DNA of 64,000 bases from Algoriphagus sp. Y33 (lineage in GTDB: Bacteria; Bacteroidota; Bacteroidia; Cytophagales; Cyclobacteriaceae): positions 372,001 through 436,000 of the forward strand of contig NZ_CP061947.1 of the NCBI RefSeq assembly GCF_014838715.1. The letters are read 5' to 3'. A program made the position numbers and the translations under genes. The notes beneath the pieces are model-generated. The model searched no databases and had not been told where the DNA came from. It was given only the letters and a program-made list of their open reading frames with translations. Shown in pieces: positions 51,144 to 59,465 of this stretch (the stretch's first letter is position 1; each line of letters opens with the position of its first letter).

Positions 51144-51651
51144 ATGGAACCTTCTAAAGTAGTTTGGTACCTGGAAAACTTCAGCATGATGAAAGTATTG
51201 AAGCCCAGTGAATTGGATCTTTTTGAGAAAGCAGCTAAAATGACTTCCCATAGGAATGAGGTCTTGGATTTTCCTGAAAAACATGTAGATACAATCTTTC
51301 TATTGAAGAAGGGGGAGGTGAAAATCTCTAGATTTTCTGACTCAGGCCAAGAGATCATTTTGGCGCTTTTGGGAGCGGGAGAAGTGTTTGGGGGAATTGG
51401 CTTTGGTAGGAAAGCAGGGGGAAGAACGTCAGGAGCTTGCTCAGGTGACCGAAGAGGCGGTATTATGCAAAGTGGAGACATCCAGATTTTTGGAAATGAT
51501 GCATGCTATTCCCGAGCTGAATTTTGTAGTCACCAAATTGATTGGTCTCTGTATAAGAAAAGTACAGACCAAGCTGGAGAATCTAATTTTCAAAACCTCC
51601 GAAGAGCGGGTTCTGTGGTTTCTTAAGAAGAATTTCCAACCTTGGGGGTAG
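51144..51651 (+). pseudogene. Crp/Fnr-family regulator broken by frameshift and C-terminal loss
   Basis: The first frame gives the beta-roll domain (VDTIFLLKKGEVKISRFSDSGQEIILALLGAGEVFG). A run of five G at 51390-51394 shifts the frame; with four G it continues as ELALVGKQGEERQELAQV then TEEAVLCKVETSRFLEMM, LIFKTSEERVLWFLKKNF, ending in TAG at 51649. The helix-turn-helix domain that should follow is absent. The next gene starts 12 bp later. It could be a sequencing error in the homopolymer, but the missing DNA-binding domain means it is not a normal regulator either way. Confidence 0.85.
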
Positions 51652-51663
51652 ATTGTTCAAAAT

Positions 51664-53004
51664 ATGAATTCACCTAATAAAATACTCATCATAGATGACG
51701 AAAAAGACATCCGGAATCTTCTGGCCAAGACGCTAGAATACGAAGGCTATGAAGTATTGACTGCGGACAAGGCTAAAAGTGGTATTCGAATACTTAAAGA
51801 TCAACAGATCTTCGTGGTCATCTGTGATGTAAAGTTGCCGGATGCCAGTGGAATTGAATTAACCGGAGAGATCAAAGAGCTCTCTCCGGAAACTGAGGTG
51901 ATCTGTCTGACTGCCTATGGCAATATTCACGATGGTGTTCAGGCTATGAAAAACGGAGCTTTCGATTACTTGGTGAAAGGGGATGACAACACTAAAATTA
52001 TTCCCCTAGTCAGCAAGGCAGAAGAAAAATCCCGTTTGCAATTCAGAATCAAAGAACTGGAAAGCAAAATAACTATAGCCTATGATTTTGACCGCATCAT
52101 TGGAAAATCCCATGTGATCTTGGAAGCGGTAGCCTTAGCAAAAAAGGTGGCTCCTTCTGATGCTACAGTACTACTCACAGGACCAACCGGGACAGGTAAA
52201 GAAGTCTTTGCACAGGCCATTCATTCATCTAGTTCCAGACAAAAGCAATCCTTTGTCGCTGTAAACTGTAGTGCCTTTGGAAAAGACTTGTTGGAAAGTG
52301 AACTTTTTGGTTATAAATCTGGGGCATTTACAGGGGCAAATAAGGATAAAAAAGGGTTGTTTGAAGAAGCCAACAATGGCACCATCTTTCTCGATGAGAT
52401 TGGGGAACTTAACCTTGATCTTCAAGCCAAACTGCTACGAGTTTTGGAGTCAGGTACGTTTTTAAAACTGGGCGATACCAAAGAAACAAAAGTGAGTGTG
52501 CGTATCATAGCGGCAACCAACCGTAACCTGGAAGAAGAAAGCCAGCAGCAAAAATTCAGAGAAGATTTATTTTACCGGTTGTCTGTATTTCAGATAAAAT
52601 TACCAGCGCTGAATGAAAGAAGAGAAGACGTTCCTCTATTGACCGAGCATTTCGCAGCACAGTTTGGTGCCAAAACAGGGAAGAAGATTAGTAATATTTC
52701 CCGTGACTATACAGATGCACTGAAGAAGCACTCCTGGAGAGGGAATATACGTGAGCTTCGAAACATTGTTGAGCGATCAGTCATTCTCTGCGAAGGTGAC
52801 ACCCTGACCAAGGAGGTGCTCCCTTTTGATTTTGAAGTAAATAAACCCGGCACATCCAATGGTATTTTTGATTTGAAGGAAGTGGAAAAGGAGCACATCA
52901 AAAAGGTCTTACGACATACAAAAGGTAACAAAACCAAAACTGCAACTTTGCTGGGTATTGGTCTTACGACTCTTTATCGAAAATTAGAGGAGTACAACAT
53001 GTAA
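51664..53004 (+). CDS. Sigma-54-dependent response regulator (NtrC type), potassium locus
   Basis: 446 residues. Receiver domain with D11-D12 and phospho-acceptor D55 (VVICDVKLPD). AAA+ domain from about 145: Walker A GPTGTGKE, the sigma-54 contact loop GAFTGAN, Walker B GTIFLDEIGEL, and arginine region FREDLFYRLSVFQIKLP. C-terminal Fis-type helix-turn-helix (HIKKVLRHTKGNKTKTATLLGIGLTTLYRKL). It probably pairs with the histidine kinase at 60593 to activate the kdp genes, in place of the OmpR-type KdpE of proteobacteria. Its TAA stop lies inside a palindromic repeat. Confidence 0.93.
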   Translation: MNSPNKILIIDDEKDIRNLLAKTLEYEGYEVLTADKAKSGIRILKDQQIFVVICDVKLPDASGIELTGEIKELSPETEVICLTAYGNIHDGVQAMKNGAFDYLVKGDDNTKIIPLVSKAEEKSRLQFRIKELESKITIAYDFDRIIGKSHVILEAVALAKKVAPSDATVLLTGPTGTGKEVFAQAIHSSSSRQKQSFVAVNCSAFGKDLLESELFGYKSGAFTGANKDKKGLFEEANNGTIFLDEIGELNLDLQAKLLRVLESGTFLKLGDTKETKVSVRIIAATNRNLEEESQQQKFREDLFYRLSVFQIKLPALNERREDVPLLTEHFAAQFGAKTGKKISNISRDYTDALKKHSWRGNIRELRNIVERSVILCEGDTLTKEVLPFDFEVNKPGTSNGIFDLKEVEKEHIKKVLRHTKGNKTKTATLLGIGLTTLYRKLEEYNM

Positions 53005-53043
53005 GGGCAATTCATGTAAGGGCAATTCATGAATTGCCCTTAC
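53001..53043. repeat. Palindromic stop-codon repeat, copy 1
   Basis: One extra left arm GTAAGGGCAATTCAT (53001-53015) is followed by a perfect 28-bp palindrome (53016-53043) with arms GTAAGGGCAATTCA / TGAATTGCCCTTAC. The extra arm supplies the TAA of the regulator gene (53002-53004), and the right arm, read on minus, supplies the TAA of the ApbE fragment (53042-53040). Confidence 0.9.
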
Positions 53044-53222
53044 AACTCAGCACCAAACCCTTCCGATTGCCAGTAGCTCAGTTTTCCCACGCTATCCAAA
53101 TTGACGAATGCATTGACTTCTGGAAGCTTCTCTATCATTTTTTTTGCCATAACTTCACCCAATACCAAACAGACTGTGGCCAGTCCGTCTGCGGTAACCT
53201 CATCATTTGCAGTTATCCTCAC
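53040..53222 (-). pseudogene. C-terminal fragment of FAD:protein FMN transferase (ApbE-like)
   Basis: 60 codons on minus: RITANDEVTADGLATVCLVLG, then EVMAKKMIEKLPEVNAFVNLDSVGKLSYWQSEGF. ApbE proteins end with a (V)xAxDxxxADALATAxxVLG block followed by a LPxVEA strand, which this matches. About 250 N-terminal residues, including the flavin site, are missing. It is a relic with its stop codon in the palindromic repeat. Confidence 0.7.
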
Positions 53223-53625
53223 ACTAAATGAATATTACTTGACAGCTTAACTCTTTCGCGTGTTTAGCAAATAAGAGGCGTGTTTTTTAGGCTGTATAGC
53301 GGAAGATGCCAATATCTTCCTGATGTTTTGTTCATGCTGGAAATCAACGGCAAGGTTATTAGAAAAAGCTTAAATGCCTTTTAATTCGAACTTACGCCTC
53401 TTGTTTCGATCTGTCCAATCCGTAAACCCCATCACCACTCCATTTTGAAAAACCCTTCCATTTTGAATGGGTTTTCAAGCCTTTATCCAGATGTTGTTTT
53501 TTTAAAAACAGTTTTTAATATACTGATTTTTAAAGTTTTATAGTGATTCAATGAGCTCGTTTTATCATTGGGTACAGCTCTTGGCATAAGGATCTCACTG
53601 AGTTGACCTAAACATACAAACAACT
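53223..53625. promoter_or_regulatory. Intergenic region upstream of the kdp genes
   Basis: About 400 bp, presumed kdp promoter region. It holds a hairpin TTGAAAA(A)CCC / GGGTTTTCAA at 53445-53478 with one bulged A, next to a direct repeat CCATTTTGAA. A TTGGCA at 53581 recalls the -24 half of a sigma-54 promoter, but no GC at the -12 position was found, so I do not call the promoter itself. Confidence 0.4.
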
Positions 53626-53727
53626 ATGGATACACTTATGATAATCTCGATGATCCTCCTTACAGCTGCCATCTTCGGACTGCTCTTCAGGTCGGTAAGT
53701 TCTTTCAACAATCTCTTAAAAAAGTAA
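53626..53727 (+). CDS. Small membrane protein preceding kdpF
   Basis: 33 codons: MDTLMIISMILLTAAIFGLLFRSVSSFNNLLKK. One membrane helix (about 5-22) and a short basic tail. It ends 4 bp before the kdpF start and so belongs to the kdp transcript. It is KdpF-like in size but lacks the family end (NPEKF). It may be a second small KdpABC-stabilising subunit. I do not know a name for it. Confidence 0.6.
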   Translation: MDTLMIISMILLTAAIFGLLFRSVSSFNNLLKK

Positions 53728-53731
53728 GGTC

Positions 53732-53809
53732 ATGATAGCACTACTCTTAGTCTCCTTAGCCGCATTTGGCTACCTGTTTTACGCGATTGTAAACCCTGAA
53801 AAATTCTAA
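53732..53809 (+). CDS. kdpF: Potassium-transporting ATPase subunit F
   Basis: 25 residues, a single helix (IALLLVSLAAFGYLFYAIV) ending NPEKF, which matches KdpF (…RPEKF in enterobacteria). KdpF is a lipid-like stabiliser of the KdpABC complex in the cytoplasmic membrane. It ends 4 bp before kdpA. Confidence 0.85.
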   Translation: MIALLLVSLAAFGYLFYAIVNPEKF

Positions 53810-53813
53810 AAAG

Positions 53814-55508
53814 ATGAACACAGAAATACTTGGAGTACTGCTCATATTCCTGCTTTCCGTAGGACTGGCCTGGCCACTTGGAAAGTATATAGTCAAAGTC
53901 TTCCGGGGCGATAAGACCTGGACCGATTTTATGTCACCCCTGGAGCGATTTGTATTTAAGCTTTCGGGCATTGACCCGAATCAGCATATGGACTGGAAAC
54001 AGTACCTAAAAGCCCTGCTGGGCATCAACGTGTTTTTTTTCCTTTTTGCCTTCATTGCCCTGGCTTTCCAGAGCCTTCATCCATTCTGGAATCCCGTGGG
54101 CATCGGAAATTGGGAACCAACACTGGCATTCAATACAGCCGTTAGCTTTACCACTAACACGAACCTGCAGCACTACAGCGGTGAATCAGGAGCTTCTTAC
54201 TTTACGCAGCTTCTTGTCTTTTGCTGGCTTCAGTTTGTCAGTGCGGGAACAGGTATTGCCGCTTGTGCTTTACTCTTCCAAGGCTTGAAAAACAAGACAG
54301 GAAGCAACCTGGGCAACTTTTATAATCTCATGATGAAAAGTTGTACCCGAATCTTATTGCCGTTGGCGATTATTTTGTCTTTGATCTTAACCTTCAATGG
54401 ATCCACTACCAATTTTGATGGACTGCAGGAGGTAACAACATTAGAGGGTGAGACGATTCAGGTGGCTGGTGGACCAACTGCTCTCATGGTAGCCATCAAG
54501 CAATTGGGAACAAACGGAGGAGGTTATTTTGGACCCAACTCCACCCACCCATTCGAGAATCCTAACTACCTCACCAACATTGCTGAGAATGTAGCTATTC
54601 TGCTTGTTCCAATGGCATTGGTATTCGCTTTCGGCTTCTACCTTAAAAGAAGGAAGTTGGCCCTGCTTTTCTTCGGTGTTATGTCTATTCTCTTCATCGC
54701 CTTTGTGGCCATTTCAGTTTCAGAAGAGATGGGTGGAAACCCTGCTTTTACCGAAATGGGACTGGCAGCAGATCAGTCAAACATGGAGGGCAAAGAAGTC
54801 CGGTTTGGGCCAGCAGCATCCTCTATGTGGGGAGTGTCCACAACTTCAACTTCCAATGGCTCTGTAAACTCCATGCACGATAGCCATACACCGCTTTCCG
54901 GAGGGATTTTTATGCTGGATATGTTCATCAATGCGATCTATGGAGGTGTGGGTGTTGGGTTTATCAACTTCTTTGTCTTTGTGATAGTAGCTGTATTCAT
55001 TGCCGGACAAATGATAGGAAGAACCCCTGATCTGCTGGGCAAAAAGATAGAAGCCCGTGAAGTAAAGATTGCCGCGTTAGTGGTAATTCTTCATCCGCTA
55101 TTGATTCTGGTAGGTACGGCCATGGCCAGTTATGGAATTGTCCAAAATCCTGAATACGGATGGCTCAATAACCCTTCTTATCATGGATTTTCCGAAATGC
55201 TTTATGAAACTACCTCAGCCTCGGCCAACAATGGATCCGGCTTTGAAGGATTGGGAGATAATACGCCTTTCTGGAATATTGTTACAGGTGTCATCATGCT
55301 GTTAGGGCGTTTCCTTCCGATCATCGGTCCATTGGCCATAGTAGGATCTTTAGCCTCCAAAAAACCTGTCCCAACTACCTCAGGATCATTGCCTCTGGAA
55401 AGCCCAGCCTTTGGTGCGGTACTTATTTCGGTAATACTTATTGTAGCAGCTTTGGCTTTCTTTCCAGCTCTAGCACTCGGTCCATTGGCTGAATACTTCA
55501 CCTTTTAA
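53814..55508 (+). CDS. kdpA: Potassium-transporting ATPase subunit A
   Basis: 564 residues with about ten membrane helices, the length of KdpA. Selectivity-filter-like segments are visible: FNTAVSFTTNTNLQHYSGE, QLGTNGGGYFGPNSTHPFENP, SSMWGVSTTSTSNGSVNSMHD and TTSASANNGSGFEG, corresponding to the four pore loops. It forms the K+ channel-like part of the KdpFABC pump. It is 11 bp upstream of kdpB. Confidence 0.97.
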   Translation: MNTEILGVLLIFLLSVGLAWPLGKYIVKVFRGDKTWTDFMSPLERFVFKLSGIDPNQHMDWKQYLKALLGINVFFFLFAFIALAFQSLHPFWNPVGIGNWEPTLAFNTAVSFTTNTNLQHYSGESGASYFTQLLVFCWLQFVSAGTGIAACALLFQGLKNKTGSNLGNFYNLMMKSCTRILLPLAIILSLILTFNGSTTNFDGLQEVTTLEGETIQVAGGPTALMVAIKQLGTNGGGYFGPNSTHPFENPNYLTNIAENVAILLVPMALVFAFGFYLKRRKLALLFFGVMSILFIAFVAISVSEEMGGNPAFTEMGLAADQSNMEGKEVRFGPAASSMWGVSTTSTSNGSVNSMHDSHTPLSGGIFMLDMFINAIYGGVGVGFINFFVFVIVAVFIAGQMIGRTPDLLGKKIEAREVKIAALVVILHPLLILVGTAMASYGIVQNPEYGWLNNPSYHGFSEMLYETTSASANNGSGFEGLGDNTPFWNIVTGVIMLLGRFLPIIGPLAIVGSLASKKPVPTTSGSLPLESPAFGAVLISVILIVAALAFFPALALGPLAEYFTF

Positions 55509-55519
55509 TACTTGAAAAG

Positions 55520-57556
55520 ATGACTAATAATAAAAATACATCCTTGTTTTCTGCAGAAACGGTTACCCAGGCACTGGCACAGTCGTTCGTGAAACTCAGT
55601 CCTGCTTTAATGATCAAAAACCCCGTGATGTTTACCGTTGAGCTTGGAACGGTGATCATGCTGATCGTGACCATACTTTCAGGCTTTACGACTAATGACA
55701 GTCTCGGAAATGTGGGATATAACAGCGTCATTACGCTATTACTGTTTATTACAGTGCTTTTCGGGAATTTTGCCGAGGCTATTGCCGAAGCCCGGGGAAA
55801 GGCTCAGGCGGACAGCCTTCGAAAAACTAGGCAAGACACAAAGGCTAAACGTATCAATGAGGATGGATCTGTTACAGAAACCAGTTCATCCGACTTGAAA
55901 AAAGGTGATGTGTTCCTCGTTGAAGAAGGTGATATTGTCCCGGCAGATGGAGAAATCATAGAAGGACTTGCATCGATAGATGAATCGGCTATTACCGGAG
56001 AATCCGCGCCTGTGATCCGTGAAGCGGAAACCGATCATAACAGTGTAATAGGCGGGACCAGCGTATTGTCTGACCAGATTAAAGTAAAGGTAATTACCCA
56101 GCCTGGAGAAAGTTTTCTGGACAAAATGATTGCCCTAGTGGAAGGCGCAAACCGTCAGAAAACACCGAATGAAATCGCATTGACCATATTGTTGGCAAGT
56201 TTTACCATGGTATTTTTGATCGTGACAGTCACGTTGCATCCCTTTGCGGTTTACGCCAATACTCCGATTACGATAGCTGCATTGATTTCACTTTTCGTGT
56301 GTTTGATTCCTACTACCATTGGTGGCTTATTATCGAGTATAGGGATAGCGGGAATGGACAGGGCATTGCGAGCCAATATCATTGCCAAATCAGGTAAAGC
56401 GGTAGAAACCGCAGGGGATATTGATACCCTACTTTTGGATAAAACAGGTACGATTACTATTGGCAATAGAAAGGCAACCGGCTTTTTTGATATCAATGGC
56501 AAAGCGGATGAAGAGTTGGTTCGCTTGTGTGTGATCAGTTCGCTTTCTGACAACACGCCAGAGGGGAAATCCATTATAGAACTGGCCAAGCAACAAAATG
56601 TAACGGTGGAGAAAAATTCAGTCGGTGATGCCTCCTTTATTAAGTTCACTGCGGAAACGCGCATGAGCGGAGTTGACCTCCCTGATGGCCGAAAGGTGAG
56701 GAAAGGTGCCTGGGACGCAATCTACAAATGGTCGGACAACAAAGCTGATCTGGGAAAACTGGAAGAAAAAGTGAAGGAAATCTCCAGCAATGGAGGGACT
56801 CCATTGGCTTTGGCAGTTGACAAAAAAGCATTAGGAGTAATCCGGTTGGAAGACATCATCAAACCGGGTATTCAGGAGCGTTTCGCACGCCTGAGAAAAA
56901 TGGGAGTGAGAACCGTAATGGTTACCGGTGATAATCCATTGACAGCAAAATTCATAGCAGAAAAAGCCGGAGTAGATGACTTCATAGCAGAAGCAAGACC
57001 TGAAGACAAACTAGAATACATCAAAAAAGAACAGGAGCAGGGAAAGCTTGTTGCCATGATGGGTGACGGTACAAACGATGCTCCGGCACTGGCCCAGGCA
57101 GATGTGGGAGTCGCCATGAACAGCGGCACGCAAGCTGCTAAAGAAGCCTCTAATATGGTTGATCTGGACAGTGATCCCACCAAACTTTTGGAAGTGATAG
57201 AAATCGGAAAGCAGTTGCTGATCACACGGGGTAATGTGACCACGTTTTCCATTGCCAATGATGTGGCGAAGTATTTTGCTATTGTACCTGCCTTGTTTGC
57301 CACTTCCATTCCCGGACTCAATGCCATGAACATCATGAACCTGGCAACACCTGAATCGGCTATATTATCGGCAGTGATCTTCAATGCCATCATTATTCCA
57401 TTGCTGATTCCTTTGGCACTCAGAGGTGTGAAATATCGTCCGGTAGGTGCTTCTACTTTGCTGACCAGAAACCTATTGCTGTATGGTTTGGGAGGCATCG
57501 TCGTGCCTTTTATTGGAATTAAATTAATCGATCTGCTTGTAACTATTGCGCTGTAA
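55520..57556 (+). CDS. kdpB: Potassium-transporting ATPase subunit B (P-type ATPase)
   Basis: 678 residues. The phosphorylation motif is D307-K-T-G-T-I-T. The actuator loop is IDESAITGESAPV (TGES). The hinge is MMGDGTNDAPALAQADVGVAM, and the nucleotide domain has GRKVRKGAWDAI. Standard KdpB length and order. It hydrolyses ATP to drive high-affinity K+ import. The TAA stop (57554) is supplied by the palindromic repeat at 57553-57580. Confidence 0.97.
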   Translation: MTNNKNTSLFSAETVTQALAQSFVKLSPALMIKNPVMFTVELGTVIMLIVTILSGFTTNDSLGNVGYNSVITLLLFITVLFGNFAEAIAEARGKAQADSLRKTRQDTKAKRINEDGSVTETSSSDLKKGDVFLVEEGDIVPADGEIIEGLASIDESAITGESAPVIREAETDHNSVIGGTSVLSDQIKVKVITQPGESFLDKMIALVEGANRQKTPNEIALTILLASFTMVFLIVTVTLHPFAVYANTPITIAALISLFVCLIPTTIGGLLSSIGIAGMDRALRANIIAKSGKAVETAGDIDTLLLDKTGTITIGNRKATGFFDINGKADEELVRLCVISSLSDNTPEGKSIIELAKQQNVTVEKNSVGDASFIKFTAETRMSGVDLPDGRKVRKGAWDAIYKWSDNKADLGKLEEKVKEISSNGGTPLALAVDKKALGVIRLEDIIKPGIQERFARLRKMGVRTVMVTGDNPLTAKFIAEKAGVDDFIAEARPEDKLEYIKKEQEQGKLVAMMGDGTNDAPALAQADVGVAMNSGTQAAKEASNMVDLDSDPTKLLEVIEIGKQLLITRGNVTTFSIANDVAKYFAIVPALFATSIPGLNAMNIMNLATPESAILSAVIFNAIIIPLLIPLALRGVKYRPVGASTLLTRNLLLYGLGGIVVPFIGIKLIDLLVTIAL

Positions 57557-57580
57557 GGGCGATTCATGAATCGCCCTTAC
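57553..57580. repeat. Palindromic stop-codon repeat, copy 2
   Basis: Perfect 28-bp palindrome with arms GTAAGGGCGATTCA / TGAATCGCCCTTAC. Compared with copy 1 one base in each arm has changed in a compensating way (A to G, T to C). It provides the kdpB stop codon and lies 16 bp before kdpC. Confidence 0.9.
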
Positions 57581-57596
57581 CTAAAACATAAGAATT

Positions 57597-58169
57597 ATGA
57601 AATCTATAAGAATAGCTCTTGTACTTGGGTTTTCCACCGTCATACTCTTTGGTGTATTGTACCCACTGGCCATGGTAGGCATAGGCAAAGCCATGCCCCA
57701 TCAGGCAAATGGTTTGCCTATAGAGAAAGACGGTAAACTCATTGGATTTGAAAATGTGGGCCAGCCCTTTAACAGTGCCCAATACTTCTGGAGCAGACCT
57801 TCAGCAGTGGATTATGATGCGGCTTCAACAGGCGGATCGAACCTAGGACCTACCAACCCTGATTTTCTTTCACTGGTACAAAGCAGGATTGATACCTTGA
57901 CCAAATACCATCCAGGATTGGCCAAAGTTGATATTCCGGTTGAACTGGTGACAGCTTCCGGTTCGGGTCTTGATCCGCACATTACCAAACAAGGGGCATT
58001 GATTCAAGTGAACCGTATTGCGGTAAATAGAGGGTTAGATGCCGAATCGCTAAATCAATTGGTAGAAGAACATACGGAAAATCCATTTCTTGGCCTTTTT
58101 GGACCATCAGATCGAGTGAATGTTCTTCAGCTCAATCTGGCGTTGGATGAACTGGAAAAAAGCAAGTAG
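57597..58169 (+). CDS. kdpC: Potassium-transporting ATPase subunit C
   Basis: 190 residues. One N-terminal membrane helix (IALVLGFSTVILFGVLYPLAMVGIG), then FNSAQYFWSRPSAVDYDAASTGGSNLGPTNP and LVTASGSGLDPHITKQGALIQVNRIAVNRGL, the conserved KdpC core. It stabilises the KdpFABC pump. Located 40 bp after kdpB, with the palindromic repeat between them. Confidence 0.97.
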   Translation: MKSIRIALVLGFSTVILFGVLYPLAMVGIGKAMPHQANGLPIEKDGKLIGFENVGQPFNSAQYFWSRPSAVDYDAASTGGSNLGPTNPDFLSLVQSRIDTLTKYHPGLAKVDIPVELVTASGSGLDPHITKQGALIQVNRIAVNRGLDAESLNQLVEEHTENPFLGLFGPSDRVNVLQLNLALDELEKSK

Positions 58170-58257
58170 ATAAGAATATCTAGTGTATAATTGAACTCAA
58201 TAGTTTACTATTCCCATTTCGAAAATCAAGTAATAAAACAAGAGCATATCATAACTA

Positions 58258-59409
58258 ATGGACTCGCTATATAAAAAACAAAACTCACTGAGAATCGGTA
58301 TTTATAAGACGTACTGGTTCAAAGGATATACCATCATCTGTTTAGTAATTTTCTCACAATTTTGGACAATTAACTTCGTGCAAGCGCAGGGGGATACCGA
58401 TGATTCAGCGCTAAAAATCAGTGGATACTTAGAAACCTATTACCAGTATGATTTTGGAAACCCCGAAGATCATAACAGACCGGATTTTGTCTATTCTTTC
58501 AATAGGCATAATGAGGTCACACTCAATCTGGGCTATCTTCAGGCCACTTATCAGACACAGAAAGTACGGGCTAATCTGGCTTTCATGACGGGCACCTATG
58601 CCAAGGCAAATTTGGCAGCGGAGCCGGGAGTTTTAAAAAACATCTTTGAGGCGAATGTAGGGGTGAAGCTCTCTGATAAAAAGGAATTGTGGCTGGATGC
58701 AGGGATCTTTCCTTCGCATATAGGTTTCGAGAGTGCAATTGGTGCAGTTTGCTGGAATCTGACCCGGTCAGTGTTGGCTGATAACTCTCCTTATTTTGAG
58801 AGTGGGGTAAAGCTTTCCTATAGTTCGGACAATGAAAAGTGGTTTTTAAGCGGACTTGTGCTCAATGGCTGGCAGCGGATACAGCGTGTAGACGGAAACA
58901 ATACCCCTGCTTTAGGCCACCGGGTTACCTTTACTCCCAATGATAAGATAACACTAAACAGCAGTTCTTTTATTGGAAGTGATACCCCAGACAGTACACG
59001 ACAAATGAGATATTTCCATAATTTCTATGGGCAGTTTCAGCTAAGTGATAGACTGGGGCTCATTGCATGTTTTGATGTGGGAGCACAGCAAGAGGCCAAG
59101 GGTAGCAGCGATTATGACACCTGGTATTCCCCGGTGTTGATCGCTCAATATAAAGTAAGTGACAAGGTAAGTATTGCGGCCCGTGGTGAATATTATTCTG
59201 ACGCCAATCAGGTGATTATTTCTACCAATACACCGAACGGATTTCGAACATCAGCATATTCGGCTAATCTTGATTATCAGGTTGCAAAAAATATACTTTG
59301 GAGAATAGAAGGTAGAAGATTTACCGGTAAGGACAGTGTGTTTGAAGAGAATGGTAGTCCTTCGGAAACCAATTTCTTTTTGGCAACATCACTTGCAATA
59401 TCACTGTAA
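58258..59409 (+). CDS. Outer-membrane beta-barrel (porin-like, BBP2 type) in the kdp operon
   Basis: 383 residues. The signal segment is at about 24-43 (IICLVIFSQFWTINFVQAQG); the first 22 residues are polar, so the true start may be later. The mature part alternates beta-strands: LKISGYLETYYQYDFG, HNEVTLNLGYLQATYQ, LWLDAGIFPSHIGFESAIG, ending NFFLATSLAISL. This is the pattern of the outer-membrane BBP2-type barrels (PF07642-like). Its position between kdpC and the KdpD-type gene suggests a K+-permeable outer-membrane channel. Its TAA (59407) falls in repeat copy 3. Confidence 0.85.
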   Translation: MDSLYKKQNSLRIGIYKTYWFKGYTIICLVIFSQFWTINFVQAQGDTDDSALKISGYLETYYQYDFGNPEDHNRPDFVYSFNRHNEVTLNLGYLQATYQTQKVRANLAFMTGTYAKANLAAEPGVLKNIFEANVGVKLSDKKELWLDAGIFPSHIGFESAIGAVCWNLTRSVLADNSPYFESGVKLSYSSDNEKWFLSGLVLNGWQRIQRVDGNNTPALGHRVTFTPNDKITLNSSSFIGSDTPDSTRQMRYFHNFYGQFQLSDRLGLIACFDVGAQQEAKGSSDYDTWYSPVLIAQYKVSDKVSIAARGEYYSDANQVIISTNTPNGFRTSAYSANLDYQVAKNILWRIEGRRFTGKDSVFEENGSPSETNFFLATSLAISL

Positions 59410-59456
59410 AGCTAATTCATGAATTGTCCTTACAACATGAAATGTCCTTACAAAAA
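59406..59456. repeat. Palindromic stop-codon repeat, degenerate copy 3
   Basis: GTAAAGCTAATTCA / TGAATTGTCCTTAC (59406-59433), imperfect at three positions, followed by a second, partly duplicated right arm ATGAAATGTCCTTAC (59437-59451). The left arm supplies the TAA of the barrel gene. An in-frame ATG at 59442 in the duplicated arm would extend the next protein by eight residues. Confidence 0.75.
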
Positions 59457-59465
59457 AGGAAAACG

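Noticed and set aside
53575..53600. Sigma-54 promoter before the kdp genes (TTGGCA at 53581)
   Set aside because: The -12 GC element is missing at the right spacing, so the match is only half. Left as a possibility in the intergenic entry.
56872..57567. 231-codon open frame on minus inside kdpB
   Set aside because: Shadow of a highly conserved P-type ATPase sequence on the plus strand.
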